Source: Taxillus chinensis
Taxonomy: Eukaryota > Streptophyta > Magnoliopsida > Santalales > Loranthaceae
Direction of reading: 5' to 3'
Assembly (NCBI GenBank): GCA_023512835.1
Contig: CM042090.1
Coordinates: forward strand, 16,359,117 to 16,423,116
DNA: 64,000 nucleotides
Shown: positions 36,824 through 49,851 of the stretch, in pieces
Layout: each line of letters opens with the position of its first letter
Numbering within the stretch: the first letter of the stretch is position 1
Notes under the pieces: generated by a model
The model's input: only the letters and a program-made list of their open reading frames with translations
The model's database searches: none
What the model was told of the DNA's origin: nothing
Made by a program: the position numbers and the translations under genes

Positions 36824-36834
36824 AGCCCCCTCAA
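36585..36834. repeat. Poly-C / poly-G low-complexity block
   Basis: C runs occur at 36589-36647 (59 bases), 36673-36684, 36765-36779 and 36786-36823, with a G run at 36649-36672 and an ACCCGCCCCGACCCGCCCC stretch between. It interrupts ordinary AT-rich DNA. Long homopolymers of this kind are suspect as assembly or polishing errors over a real GC-rich repeat. Confidence 0.8.
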
Positions 36835-38035
36835 CATTTTTTATTTAAATAATAATTTTTAAAACACACATTCTTTTAAAAAAAATATTTTTATAATAAA
36901 TAAAATTATTTAAAAATTCAAAATTCAACACAAATTCGAATAATATAAAAAATAAAATATATAAACCAAAAACATGTATCCAATAGTACATTTCTAGTAT
37001 CGTCATAAAAACTTATTAATTTCATGAAATCAAGATCCCCAGCCTCCTTGGGTCAAGCAGGGGTTTTAAGAGGTAGAATTGGGTGGGTGAGTTTTGGGAC
37101 ACACTAATGTAAAACATTTTTTTTAAAAAAAATGACATGAGCGATAAAAAAACAATATACATCGTACTTTTTATTGAAACATATAAATGCTTAAATTGTT
37201 AATTTCTATGTATCAAAAAGTTATTATGGTGAATTTAGATTGATTGATTTTTATTTTTATTTTTGTTTTACAAAGCAACAAGTCATAAACATGGAGTTAT
37301 TAAAAATGTAAATAAAATTAAGCTCACAATTGTAACGGCCGCACCACTAATCACTATGTGATGGGAGGACAGAATGTGTGAGTTGAGTTAAAGTTAGTTG
37401 ATATAACTTTAAGTGGTGAAGGAAAGGCCCATTAAACGCAGCAAGAGATTCATTAAACTAGTTGTGGCGTAGATGGTGATCAACTGACATTTACACATGG
37501 TTTATGAAAGATAATGTTGATAATACTATTAATTACAAAGCGTTATTATTTTGGGTTTGGACTTTGGATGATGCCTGAGGCGATCCGGTTTTAAATATTG
37601 GCACCTACTTCCAATGATTAGTTGATTACTGGGTCAGTCATTGGGTGTCCCTGATGTGTACTTGCCTTTTATGAAGAATTTCAAATTTTCGTAGTTTTAT
37701 TGAGGTCATTTAAATATGAGTGTTTTTAATTACTTTTTTTTTTAAAACAAACTTTTCTTAAACATACTCCATTTAAACTTGGTACTCGGTAGTCACCACC
37801 GGTATAATAAAGTCCCAATAATTAAGTATTATATACATATAAAGTTTGGATCAATTTAATAAAAATCTAGATGCGGGAGAAAATTAATTAGATGGTTACA
37901 GAATTTAAGGGGGGGCGAATAGGCGCAACCCATTTTGAGCGAATCTGGACAGGAACAATTCCCACCCTTCAAATAATGGAATTAAAGATCTAAAGAGTGG
38001 GACCCAGGGTAGGCGAACTTTCCGGTGCGCCGACA

Positions 38036-38041
38036 CACGTG
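38036..38041. promoter_or_regulatory. G-box/ABRE core CACGTG upstream of NAC gene
   Basis: CACGTG in the context ACACGTGAC lies about 1.06 kb upstream of the NAC ATG. ATAF-type NAC genes are stress- and ABA-responsive, and bZIP factors bind this core. A single site at this distance is only suggestive. Confidence 0.35.
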
Positions 38042-38120
38042 ACGAGTCTGGTCTCATGAAGGTTCAATGTTTTAAACGAACACAGTGCCAGCCTGTCAGC
38101 AGTGACAAAGCCGCGCGCGC

Positions 38121-38147
38121 AAGGTTAAGGTTAAGGTTAAGGTTAAA
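38121..38147. repeat. (GGTTAA)n short tandem repeat, four units
   Basis: Four perfect GGTTAA units run from AAGGTTAAGG to GGTTAAACC. The unit is not the plant telomere repeat (TTTAGGG). Confidence 0.8.
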
Positions 38148-38165
38148 CCTGCGAGGCCATGTTTT

Positions 38166-38200
<35 letters not shown>

Positions 38201-38936
38201 CAAGTCAGTGAGTATAAAAATAATATTAAAAAGAAAAGGGACAAACAAACCTGCCTGGGAAGGCGGCTGGCGCGTGAGTTGGCAGGCTGACGTGTAAACG
38301 CAACCGCCGTTAAGCCGGACCGCGAATCTAACCCCCGCCGAAGACCCACGCGCTATGTAATGGAGCCCACGCCGGCACGTAGGTCCAAGAACAGTGACGC
38401 AAGCGATGACACAAGCACACCCCCCCTCCTCTCGCTTCACTTTTTTCGTTTTCCCATTCCATTCAACACACACTCTCTTGCTCTGTAAAATGCTCGACTC
38501 CATTGATTGGCGACAGCGTAGGATTGTGGCGGTCTCCAAATTTTATTTTCTTTTTTGCCATCTCCAAAAATAATATATTTCATTGAGAATTAGTTTAGTG
38601 TTACTTTTATTAATATTTATTTCTTCTTATTATTATTTTAAAAATATTACAATAGTTACATAGTTGAAGTCATTAAAATTTACACTGGCTTTGCTCAAAA
38701 ACAGCAAAAATATTACATTATTTTAAATGATTGAGGCTACATTTATAAGGAATGTGAGGACATTACTTACGGAGTGTGTGTGTGTGTGTGTGTGTGTATT
38801 AGTGTATATATGGTTGGATTGGAGCGGCGCTCGCAACCAAAAAAACCTTATCGGCTATCGCTCTCGTTGCGCTATTGGGATATTTGAGGACCGGGGAGTC
38901 TTTATCTGACACCTGTCCCTCCAATTCCATGTGACT

Positions 38937-38949
38937 CTCTATATATATG
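38937..38949 (+). promoter_or_regulatory. Probable TATA box of the NAC gene
   Basis: CTATATATATGA lies about 155 bp upstream of the NAC ATG and is followed about 30 bp later by a C/A-rich segment that would suit a transcription start. It is the best TATA-like match in the proximal promoter. Confidence 0.5.
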
Positions 38950-39099
38950 ACTCCCTCGCACCACCACGGGTTCTAAAATTTCAAGCGCCGCCCCAATTTT
39001 GCTGGTTCCAACCAGAACAGTTCCAGAGAGAGAGATCCTAATATTGTTATATAGAAGACCGACGGCAAGGAGATCTGTGGTTGCAATTGGGCAGATCAA

Positions 39100-40760
39100 A
39101 TGACGGCGGCGCCGGATTTACAGCTGCCACCGGGTTTTAGGTTCCATCCGACCGACGAGGAATTGGTTATGCACTATCTGGTCCGAAAATGTGCATCGCA
39201 GCCAATAGCAGTCCCTATCATAGCAGAAGTTGATCTCTACAAATATGATCCGTGGCAACTTCCCGGTAATTTAACTTTAATTAATGGGTTTTGATTAATT
39301 TGTATCTCTGCCATCTGCTACTTAATTGAATTAAAATTTATATATACTATATATATATGATAATAAATAAAAATTGTTTAATAATATTCAGATATGGCGC
39401 TGTACGGCGAGAAGGAATGGTATTTTTTTTCTCCGAGGGACCGTAAGTACCCAAACGGTTCGAGGCCAAACAGGGCGGCGGGGACCGGGTACTGGAAGGC
39501 AACCGGTGCCGACAAGCCAATCGGGAATCCAAAACCGGTGGGGATAAAGAAAGCGCTGGTGTTCTATGCCGGCAAAGCGCCGAGGGGAGAGAAGACCAAC
39601 TGGATCATGCACGAGTATCGCCTCGCCGACGTCGACCGCTCCGCTCGCCGGAAAAACAGCTTGAGGGTATCTTTTTCTTTTCCATGCTTCCAAATCTTTC
39701 TTTCTATTCAACTATTAATTATTTATTGATCCATCGATATTATATTATATTGTATTATATAAATTTAGTTTGTTAATTACTTGTATAAATTTAGTTTGTT
39801 AATTAATTATATATTCCTTTTAAATATTTTTGAAATTATTCTATTGAATAATATTAATTGTGTCTTGTTTAATTATTTTATTGAATATATATGTATATAA
39901 AAGAAATGAAATTGGGTCATGTTTATCCACAACCCCACACAAAATGCTATGCAAAGCAAAGCATTATTTATCCATCGACCAACGCGTGTATAATTTATAT
40001 TTAAATTTCGAATGCCATGGTATGGAAAAATTAAATTTTATAGTAACTCCGAAAATCATTCTCCTCCCAACCAAATAAAATAAATAAAGAAATAAATAAA
40101 AATAATATAATGATTATTTAATTGCGGGTCAATCAAATCCCTTTAAACTCGCCCCCTTCCTTCCTTCCTTCTCGTTGTGATTAATAACAAACCAACAAGC
40201 CATCTCTAAATATTGCAAGTGGTTTCCATTGGATTATAATTTATTTTTTAAAAAAACGAATAATATCAATTAAATAGTAAATTATTGATTTCTTTTGACA
40301 GCTTGACGATTGGGTACTGTGCCGCATTTACAACAAGAAGGGCAGCCTGGAGAGACAAAATGGTGGCCGGAAACACCCAAACTTCACTCCCGCATCAACC
40401 GAAGACCGCAAGCCGGCGACGGAGGCGCTGAGGCTCATTTCCCACGCGCCACCCGTAATGCCTCCCCCTCCGCCGCCCATCGGGGCATCTCCGGCGCCTC
40501 CCTTCCGCGACTACGTGCACTTCGACGCGTCTGACTCGGTGCCCAAGCTGCACACCGACTCTAGCTGCTCCGATCACGTGCTGTCGCCGGATTTCGCTTG
40601 CGAGAGGGAGGTGCAGAGCCAACCCAAGTGGGGCTGGGAAAGCAACACCTTCGACTTTCCCTTCACCTACGATGACGCCGCCGCCCACTTCCAGAGCCTC
40701 GCTCATGCATCGCCGCTGCAGGACATGTTCATGTACGCGAACACGCCAAAGAATTTCTGA
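39100..40760 (+). CDS. NAC transcription factor, ATAF subfamily (NAC032/ATAF1-like)
   Basis: Three exons join in phase with GT-AG introns: 39100-39265, 39392-39666 and 40302-40760, giving 299 aa. The NAC DNA-binding domain fills residues 8-161 with all five subdomains: [19 protein letters not shown], the [16 protein letters not shown] segment, [36 protein letters not shown] with [14 protein letters not shown], and [14 protein letters not shown] with [14 protein letters not shown]. The two intron positions are the usual ones for the family. The C-terminal activation region keeps the ATAF motifs [17 protein letters not shown] and PLQDMFMY. These nuclear factors regulate drought, ABA, senescence and wounding responses. 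Synteny with CSI3 next door supports orthology to NAC032 (At1g77450) rather than ATAF1, but the protein alone does not separate them. A Pro run near residue 200 is the main local oddity. Confidence 0.96.
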
Positions 40761-42048
40761 TGCGGCGGCGCGTACCTCCCTCACTCTACTCGTGCCGCGT
40801 GCACCCGTTGTAGTGCGCTATCTATCATTCCATGATGGACCGGAGACAAAGTCGGTGATGGTTTGTCGTCCCTATTATTGACTGAGGATTGCAATTTGAA
40901 GGTGCGCGCGCGCTCGGGTGTGGAACCTATCTTATGTACATGTGAAATCTTACTCGATCAGCTTCAGTGATTACCAGCCAAGCAATTTGTCTTTAGGGGC
41001 CTTCATTTGGTTCGTTTGATCCAAAATGGATATGGCCATATGGGGCGGTGGATGTTTTTTTTTTTTTTTTGTTGACAAGATGCTTAGGTTATGTGTACAA
41101 CATATGTATAGGTGTCCATTTGTGTTGATAGGTGATGATTTTATGTCGCGGCCGTGATGATTGGGCCTTCAATATTTTCGCTCTCTGTTTTTGGTTGTTT
41201 CGATCTACTATTGTCCTTTCCGAGGCCAAGCCTCGGAGTTTGTCTCTGTTTTGTTTTATTGCTAGTATTATCTTACCTTCTTATTAATTAATAACTTTTT
41301 ATTCATATTTTAAAATTTCTTTTTCCTTGCTTTTTTGTTAAAAAATCTTGCTTGTAGTTCTTTTTCCCCACCATTTTGTCATCGTCGTTGTTTCCTTTTA
41401 AGGCTTAAATAATAATAAGGCTTCCTGGGCCTTCAGGTTTTTTTCCCTCCCCCATAATAAACTGCTAAGTAATTTATTGACTAAGAAATTTGCATAAAGC
41501 ACGGACCTTATTACGGGGGCTAAAACATGGTTTTGATGCCTGATTTGTCTTTATACGAGATGGGTTTGTACCTAAATGTGGGCCCATTTGGTGATACATA
41601 TATTTGTAGGCACGCAAGGCTGATTGGCTGAACATTTGCGTGGATGCTTAACTTGTGATTGTATGAGATTATATATGATTTTTTATAATATATATAATCT
41701 CGATTATTTACAATAAAATAAATAGTTGAGATTTGAAACCTGTATTAAACTTTTACAAAATTTATAATCATATAAACTTCATATAGATATAAATACTTTT
41801 CTTTAAATTAATAAGATTATGTAAAATTGTATTTTATCTTTATTACTAATATTCTGATCTTGTATTTTTATGTAGCATTATACACACACACATATATATG
41901 GTGTATAATTTCATAAGTCATTGTATTTTTATAGTATAGACCCAAACTTCAAAATTATGCTCCATACTTTTTATTTCTTCTTTACATGTAAAAAATACAT
42001 AGATTACTTCCCGAAAAGAAAAATAATTATAGACTCTTCACATGATAT

Positions 42049-42097
<49 letters not shown>

Positions 42098-44660
42098 CCT
42101 CTATTATTTCTGTTGCTTGATCTTTTCATGTCCATCTCCCCCAATCATGTAGTATCGATTTACTAATTAAGTAAGAACACAATAGAGATCATATTCTAAT
42201 CAAGCTAGTTCAAGAAACAATCCCCAATTTGTGAGATTGATTGCACCCAAAGATTCCTAGATGCATCGCCCCCTTGCCTCACAACAAACATTGATGTTGC
42301 TCCAAAATGCATCATTGTCGCTAGTTGTCTTCATGGAGAATACTTTGCTTATTTATAAAGAAATCGTGGGGATCCACCACAATCCACCCCTATAATTCCC
42401 CTCGAAATAATTCTCATAAACCTTTGTCTCATCATTATACTCTCATGGTAATTAATCCCAACATTGAGGTGCCTATAATTTAGAAACGCTTCCCTCAAAT
42501 TGCTTGAAACGAACTAAGACGTAAAGTTATACAAGTCCCAAACTTGTGCTATGAACATTGGGGACGTTGCCTGGCCGTATCATAGTTGGTGGTGTGTTAA
42601 AGCTTGGCTATGTTCTTAGTTGATTGGGAATTGGTTGAAGAACATCCCTAACCTTTCCAATTAAATCATCTTATTTAACATAGCCTCCAACTACTCATTG
42701 GGGATAAACTTTTTAGTCGAACTGTTTCCCGTTCACATCGATAATTTTAGCATATACAAGGTTGTCGAGCCACAGGTTGAAGGTGGAGTTCTTTATTGCA
42801 TATATGGTAATGTTTTCATTAGTCTATCACATATTGTTCAGGCTTTATTTGTCATGTAGTCATCCTCAATGTGCCACCGGGGCTGTTTTTTTCCTCCTTT
42901 TCGTTAGGGATAAAAAAATAAAAGTTATTTTAATAAGAATACAAATAAAAATATTAAATTTAAATTGATATTGTAAAATAACTTTTTCATGTGAAAAATT
43001 ATTTTACATGTGAAGATAAAATAAAAAGTATGATTGAAATTGCACTAAGTGTATAAACTTATGTGATGATATTTTCATTTGTCCACTCATACTTTTGTTA
43101 ATGATATGTTAAATTACATTGCAAGTACAGTGATAGGAAGCAACTTAGTTTTACTTTGGGTTGAACAACGAGTATTCGCACCAACTATCCTGCCCTTTTT
43201 TCTCTCCGTTCTCCCTATGCGTTGCAAGTTATCCCATCCAAGTGAGAGCTGTGGGCATTTTAAAACTTGATTTCCCATTCAGGCATACTGCATATGTGAG
43301 GAGCAGTAATAGGTAGCGAAATACCTTATCCCGCTCTCATCATGTTTAATTTTAATAATTTATATTTATAATTATATAATAATTCAATATTATTATATAA
43401 TTATTAGTTATAAAATTTAATATTTTAAATAGTATTTGTTATTATAAATTTAATCAATTTTGCTACTTTTTTAGATTCAAATGGTGTAAAAAATTAAATT
43501 AAGTCAAAATTATTCAAAAAGGCAAAATCAATAAGAAATAGTAGCAGAATGGAATGACCTCCTTTAACAATACTACTAAATGAGGCGATATCCAATCCAC
43601 TTACATATGGAGTGATATACAGTTTTAAAATTTTCCATTGATCTAGATAGAAACTGAAAATGATAATAAAATGATCGATATCATTTTTAATTTTACTAGT
43701 GACTTTTTTAATGCATAAATTTAAGCCTTTTAATTAGTAAGTTACAATAGAATTGGATTAATTTTACTTTAAATATGTAAAAACATATTATGAGTTTTTA
43801 AAATCGAGTTCTATCAAAAACAATTTAAAAATGATGATTCAAATAATAAAATAAGAAAAATTAAATAAATTAATACTACATGCTAATTTAAATTCAAAAA
43901 CATAAAATAATTAAAAAATTTTAAAAATTACTTTAATCAATTTAAAAATTATAATAAAGTATTATTTTATTTTAAAAAATATATCAAACCTATATTTTAA
44001 AAAGATGTAGCCAAACAGGTGTCCTTGTTTTTGGAAATAACGTATATATATTTAGAGTCATTGTAACTTGTGGCAGTATACTTTTCCGACACAGACATAA
44101 AAGCAAGTTACAGCGAAAGTCAATATATTTTATTTGAATGGTGAAGGTGGAGTATAAAAAGTATGCATAATGCAAAGTTAATCTATTCAGGGGCGCCGCG
44201 CCGCCAACAGATTTGTTTCTGGTTCTGGCATAGTGTTTGTAACTTGAGTCTTTGGCAGCCACACCATGCACCTGTTGGCTGTACCTGGACCTGGACCCCT
44301 CCTAGGCGGCTAGACCCTAGCCAGCCCACCCGCCCACCCCGCCCAAATGCTTTCTGACGCCGACCGCTCAAACCCCGCCCCACTCGTCTGTTGCCAGTTG
44401 CCACTGGGGAGAAGTCCTATCCTCCGCCCACTGATCAAGATCATCTCCAGACTCCACCTTTGTTTATATAATTATTGGTTTATTTCGGGATCAGCAAGAA
44501 ACAAAGCTGCCCACACACATCTCCACTCTTGTCAAATACGAATAACTTTATCCAACGCCAACCTATGCAGGGATGGCATGGGTCATCTCCATTCAAGGAA
44601 AAAATTATTCATACTCGTCCCGTGTTTCAACGGTATTAAATTTTTCGCCCCATCCTCGCC
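40761..44660. other. NAC 3' region and AT-rich spacer
   Basis: The 3' UTR of the NAC gene should occupy the first few hundred bases. Beyond it is AT-rich DNA with a (TA)n run at about 42054-42094. A less AT-rich stretch at 42180-42760 could be a decayed retroelement, with no motif I can name. A GC-rich patch begins at about 44270. Confidence 0.45.
42054..42094. repeat. (TA)n microsatellite
   Basis: An uninterrupted AT run of about 40 bp. Confidence 0.85.
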
Positions 44661-44677
44661 TTGCAGGGGCACGGGGT

Positions 44678-44911
44678 GGGGCGGAACCAGGCCCATTCAG
44701 GGGGGGGGCCATCCCCCCCCCCCCGCCCCCCCGCAGATCAAAAATTACTTTTGAAAATTTATGTTTTGGATCAAAAAATTTGTTATGACCAGAAAGTTTT
44801 ATATTTTAGATTAAAATTTTATCTTTTGGATCAAAAAATCTACCCCTCTCAGCCCCCCTATTGAAACTTTTTATTCTTGGCCCCCCAAGGTTAACATCCT
44901 GGTTCCGCCCC
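44678..44911. mobile_element. Candidate MITE with 14-bp perfect TIRs (GGGGCGGAACCAGG)
   Basis: GGGGCGGAACCAGG at 44678-44691 is the exact reverse complement of CCTGGTTCCGCCCC at 44898-44911. Between them lie a C-homopolymer and two copies of a TTTTGGATCAAAAAAT motif. Short plant elements ending in GGGGCGGA(A/G)CCAGG-like TIRs are common, probably hAT-type. The target duplication cannot be read because homopolymers confuse the flanks. Confidence 0.6.
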
Positions 44912-44928
44912 GTAGCTCGCCAGTAACC

Positions 44929-45230
44929 CCCCCCCCCCCCCCCCCCCCCCCCAACCCAAATCCCAAAAATCGACAAAATATTTTATCAGAATAAAAAATC
45001 GAACCAGAACCTCCCCTGCCGGGACTATCATCCGCATCCCCTAATCGGGTAAACGAGAGGGGATGCGGGGCGGGACCCCCCCATTTTGAGGAAAAGAACA
45101 CCCCCCCCCCCCCCCCCCCCCCCCCCCCCATACATTATTGCCCCGTCCGCCCAATTACCCGTTAAATTCAAAAATATCCCCCCCCCACCCCATCCCCCCG
45201 TTAGGCGTGTACGGGTTAATTGTCATTAAC
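44929..45230. repeat. C-homopolymer and GC-rich repeat relic
   Basis: C runs at about 44928-44952 and 45100-45129 flank a segment containing GCATCCCCTAATCGGG and GGGGATGCGGGGCGGG, which form an imperfect hairpin. ORFs of poly-Gly/Pro in this block come from the homopolymers. It resembles a decayed GC-rich transposon whose consensus sequence may be inaccurate. Confidence 0.5.
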
Positions 45231-47729
45231 CTAGGTAAAGAATATAAAATAGATGACATTTTTATAACTTTATTAGGAGTAAAAAAAATAAAAATATATT
45301 TTTTAAAAATATCATTTTAATCTTATTTATCATATGCTAACAAGACTGTTAAGGGGCAAGTTTATAAATTATTTAATACAATCAGTTTTCTATCTATTTT
45401 CACGATCATTTGTTGGGAAAAACATTTCACTACTACCAATTCATATTTTCAATGGCTCCACTCATTTTCTGACCCAACCAAGTAAGGGAAAAAAAAAAAT
45501 AATACCCTTTCCATTCACATCCCTGCTTTCTATAGTTGCCAAGTGACATGCAAACGTTCATTGAATATTTTATATGTAAGTTTTTTTAAAACATATATTT
45601 GAGTTGACTGTATTTCATTGGTGAGGTTTCATCTGTAATTTAATTAAAGCTAATAAAATACTATCATATCATGTATACGTAATATACCTACACAAAAGAA
45701 ATTTGTATAAAATGTTTATCTTTAACTATATATTACGTATAAATTTCACATTTTAAAACTTAACATACACAGGTACGCATGCACACATACACATAATAAA
45801 ACTCTTAAAACTCTTACATTGGCTTCGAGATTATAAATATGATTGTAAACCAAACTTCAATTTGAGCGTCCGGTGCAATTTTTGGCTTAAAGTGGCATTT
45901 ACAGCCTGGTTGCTATGGTTTTAAGGATTAATTTTATTAATTAAAAATTCGATTATTGCTTTGTTTTAATGGTCGATGAAAATTCCATTTTGGTGGAGGT
46001 TTTATTTTTCAAATATTCGAAATACCATAAAGTAGGCGTGGGAAGGTTTTTTTATAGAATAGATAATGAATTATATTATTATAACTCGTATACAATCATG
46101 CTTAGTTCCTTTTCGAAATAATAATAATAATAATAATAAATGAGACTTTTAAAAGGCTATTAAAGCATTATGTATACTTTTTATATGTATTTTTAGACTC
46201 GTTTTAATAAAAATTATACTTTTTAGATTTTATATTGTAATAAAAAAATTAATAAAATAAATAGTAAGTTTCTAAATTTAACATATAATATTTATTTTTT
46301 ATTTATTAAAATATCATGTTTTTTTCATATTATATGTACTTTTTTTTTCTTTCACCACATTTACTTTTTTACTTTAAAAAATAAATGAAAATTAAAAATA
46401 ATATTTTAATTAATAAATAATTAAAATATAACAATTAACACGTATACTTTTAAAAAAAATAATAAAATACTTTTTTATATACTTTTAGTTATTTTGAATA
46501 TTCATTTTAAATAAACTATCGCTATTAGTGAGTTTGTTAAAGCGAATACTTGTCTGATATTACATTTGAATGAATGTTTGTCTTAATAGTTAGACAAACT
46601 TGTTCGAACCCTTAAGCGAGTACTTGCCTTGCCTAGTAATTCAATCGTTAGTCTTAATAATCTCAAACAAATGCTCCTATTTTGCTTCTTCTTTATTTTT
46701 TTATTCATAAACTCATTGTAATTTCTATTGTTCTCCATTATAGTGGAATATTTTTCTCTTTTGCCTCTAATCACTGCATTGATTGGATAATGTAATTATA
46801 CATACGCTAAGATTGTAATTTGAGCACTCAACTAGCTAGTAGGCTTTGAGTAGGACTAATTGTTTTAAAATTAACTACTTATGACCTGTTGACTTCTTGG
46901 TCTTCATGCTCATCTTTCTTCATGAGATGTATTATACTTAAGGAGTACACAGTCAACACTTCACTTCCCTAACAATTAATTAGTTGATTTGTAAATGCCA
47001 TGCCTCTTTTTTGTTGCTAATATTCTTTTAAATACAATGAATTCATTAAATACACATTTAAAAGATATGTACGCATTAGCGTAAAGACAATGTAACAAAT
47101 ACTTTGTTAAATATTATTTTATAAATACTATTTTATTTATTATTAAAATATACAATATTTTTTTAACACGACTGCTTTCACACCTATACAATAATACTTC
47201 ACAGTTCACCCTCATATAAATTTTTGTATAAATTCTATCTTGTCATTAATTTAAAAGTTGGTCATTCACCCTTAAGCTAAATATTTGACATACTAAACCA
47301 TTGAATATAATTTTATATAAATTTCATTTTATATGAGAAAGTGGCCATCTCTTATTCTTTCCGTTTGTACAAGTACACTTAAATTGATTATATTTTATTG
47401 GTTGAATGTATTGATCAGGCTTCACTGGTAATTTATTCGGGGCTAATAAGATATAATGTCATATTAAGTGTGCATAGAAGACTTGTAAAAAAAAAATTAT
47501 ACACAACATTACTCTTATTTTTCTTCAATCATATAATTGATCATCCATGCATCTTCTTCATCGGTGTCATTAATCACTAGGGGGCGTACATTAAAAATAA
47601 AGCCTTTTCATTTTAAAAAAAACAGCTATTAGTTGAAAAAGATAATAAAATGTAGCCAAACTAGCTAAATTAGTTTTAATTTTTCTTTTTTATTCAAAAT
47701 ATTAGATAAATAAAAATAATTTGTGCAAT

Positions 47730-47830
47730 CGACTAGCAGTATTATCGTGAAAATCATGATTAATTGGATGATCATTATTTTTTTTTCCATTCGTTGAGTT
47801 GATATGTTGTTATATTATCACGGTTATCCT
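47730..47830. repeat. Second copy of the 17090-17280 MITE-like sequence
   Basis: AAAATCATGATTAATTGGATGATCAT and TTGATATGTTGTTATATTATCACGG regions resemble the core of the element near 17150-17230 with many differences. Boundaries are unclear. Confidence 0.3.
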
Positions 47831-48026
47831 AAAACCCCTAGACAAATTAACTCTTAGACAAATTATATGTAACATAACTCCTAGACAAATTATATGTAAC
47901 ATAACTCTTAGACAAATTATCCTAAAACTCTTAGACAATTATATGTACAAACCTTACATTATCCAAAACTCTTAGACAAATTATATGTAACATAACTCTT
48001 AGACAAATTATCCTAAAACTCCTTGG
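47826..48026. repeat. Tandem repeat, unit about 27 bp
   Basis: Repeated units of CTCTTAGACAAATTATATGT plus AACATAA occur about six to seven times with substitutions and small deletions. Some units carry TATCCTAAAA in place of TATATGTAACATA, giving a higher-order pattern. Confidence 0.8.
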
Positions 48027-48712
48027 TGCACTATTAATTATCACATATTAATTTTGAGTAATAAAATTCATAGGGGACTTAAAACTAACATTTTTATTAA
48101 CATTAATTTCAAGTTTCTATTACTTGTTAACTTATTAATTTGTTATTGTTTGCTGTGAAAGAAGTAACTTTTAAAGGTTATGGGTAAACTTGAACAGGTG
48201 TCTTAAGACTTCGTAAATATACTCAAATCATATGACTTATGCTTAAAAAATCATTTTACTATAACATTTTATTTATGTAAAGTACTATGATTTGTTTTGT
48301 TTTTTTTTTTTAAATAACGTAACAATCGTTGAATGACTAGGGATAAAATCACATACCCTTCGAGCTCGAGTTCTCTGGTACTTGTTGATTTTCGAAACAC
48401 ATATGAATAGGCATCAGGATATATCAAAATAATAATAAAGTACTTAGCACCAGATATAAACTTATAACCTTGACCCAAGCAGCCAAAACTGAGGTGCGGA
48501 TGGTCAACTCACAATCATATTCAACTATGATTGGATAAGAAATTTGGAACAAATACAATCGATCGACCCTGCACTGACGGCACCGGAGAGAAGATTTCTT
48601 TTTATTATTTTATTAAAAGGTCAGCGGTTTTTACCATTTTAAAAACGAAAAAAAAAAGAAATATTTCCTTCCCCACCACCACCTGGCTGCTTATTTGGAC
48701 CCAAAAACATAG

Positions 48713-48715
<3 letters not shown>

Positions 48716-48743
<28 letters not shown>
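48716..48743. repeat. (TA)n microsatellite
   Basis: A short TA run in spacer DNA upstream of the CSI gene. Confidence 0.8.
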
Positions 48744-48747
<4 letters not shown>

Positions 48748-49180
48748 TTAGCTATATTTTATAAGAGCCAAAGGTTGTAAAAATAGGTAAATTATTGTAT
48801 GTTTAGTAAGCCAATAAACTGCAAACAAAAAATAATAATTATAGGTTAAATTATGGAGCCCATTTTATTTGACTTTTATTTTTTAAAATGTAAACCGAGT
48901 ATAAATTAATTGTTTGACTTCGTGATAAAACTGGATATTATTAATTATCAAAATAAATAATATTTGTCTAATCATTTTGTAAAAGTTAAAAAAAAAAAAA
49001 AAAAGAAGAAGAAGAAGAAGAAGATGAGAAATTAAATTACACAAATACCTATAACTGCAACGCTACCTTGTTTTGATATTCTTCTCTCAACGAAACGAAA
49101 AATATAAAAATAAACCCGGAAATGACAGGACAGACTGACACAGAAAACAAAACAATATGAAAAATGAAGTGACAGGGGAG

Positions 49181-49851
49181 GGGGAGAGAAACCCGGACGC
49201 ACTCATGCTTGATAAACCCTCTTACTCTCCCTCCCTGCCCCCCCTCTCATCCGCCGAATCCATCATCACACAGACCATCTCGTAGTATCGCTGTTTCTCG
49301 GGGATTGTCAATGTTTGAGGTGGTCTGTCGGGTCTGTTTCTTCAAATTTTCACTTCACAACACTAACCCAGAAATTTCACACCACTTCACACAGTAGAAT
49401 TTAATTTGCTATCAGAATTAAGAAAAGGGTATTTATTTTCCATTCTCCTTTGCTATCCTTAATTCTCAATTCATTCGTTCCTAGTTATTATGCACCTTTG
49501 ACATCGGGGTAGGCGTTGCTTTGTTTTTAAAGATTGCCGCTTCTTACCCCTTGATTCATGTCAAATTCAAATAGCCTGATTATTAGTCAGTAATTTGTAT
49601 TGTTCGAGTTGTGTTATTGGGTGGGGTCTGATTATTTATTGCCTATTCTCGTATGTATCAGAGTTTAACATCGTGAAGTTAGCTGGCTTAGCTGGCGTCT
49701 ACTTTGGTGTGCAATTGCAAATTAATCAGCAACTTCGAGCGAGTGGGTTGGGTGGCTATATATCTGATTTGGATGCAGCTTAGGAGAATAGAATAGTTTT
49801 TTTTCTTTTTCGTTTTTTAAAAAGAGGGGCTTGCTTTACAATTCAGTTCTG
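49181..49851 (+). promoter_or_regulatory. Presumed promoter and 5' leader of the CSI3-like gene
   Basis: The C/T-rich stretch at 49200-49280 (CTCTTACTCTCCCTCCCTG) looks like a plant transcription-start region. A leader follows to the ATG at 49852. No TATA box is obvious; a leader intron is possible but was not resolved. Confidence 0.4.

Larger units (their letters stand above)
36835..38934. other. Upstream region of the NAC gene
   Basis: Mixed intergenic sequence. Features seen: an ACACGTGAC G-box/ABRE-like site at 38035-38043, (GGTTAA)n at 38121-38147, an (ATT)n run at about 38176-38197 and a (TG)n run at about 38774-38799. The 38260-38530 segment is GC-richer, and its minus strand holds ORFs (61 and 113 codons) that match nothing known. 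Confidence 0.45.
45240..49180. other. AT-rich intergenic DNA, repeats only
   Basis: No supportable gene. Two places, 45600-45680 and 47385-47465, share a diverged sequence (TTGA.TGTATT, then TTCA.CTG.TAATTTA and GCTAATAA.ATA), so they are probably old copies of one repeat. A further internal near-duplication (AAGCGA.TACTTG) occurs at about 46540 and 46613. Confidence 0.45.

Noticed and set aside
38121..38147. Interstitial telomere repeat
   Set aside because: The unit is GGTTAA, not the plant TTTAGGG/CCCTAAA unit, and there are only four copies.
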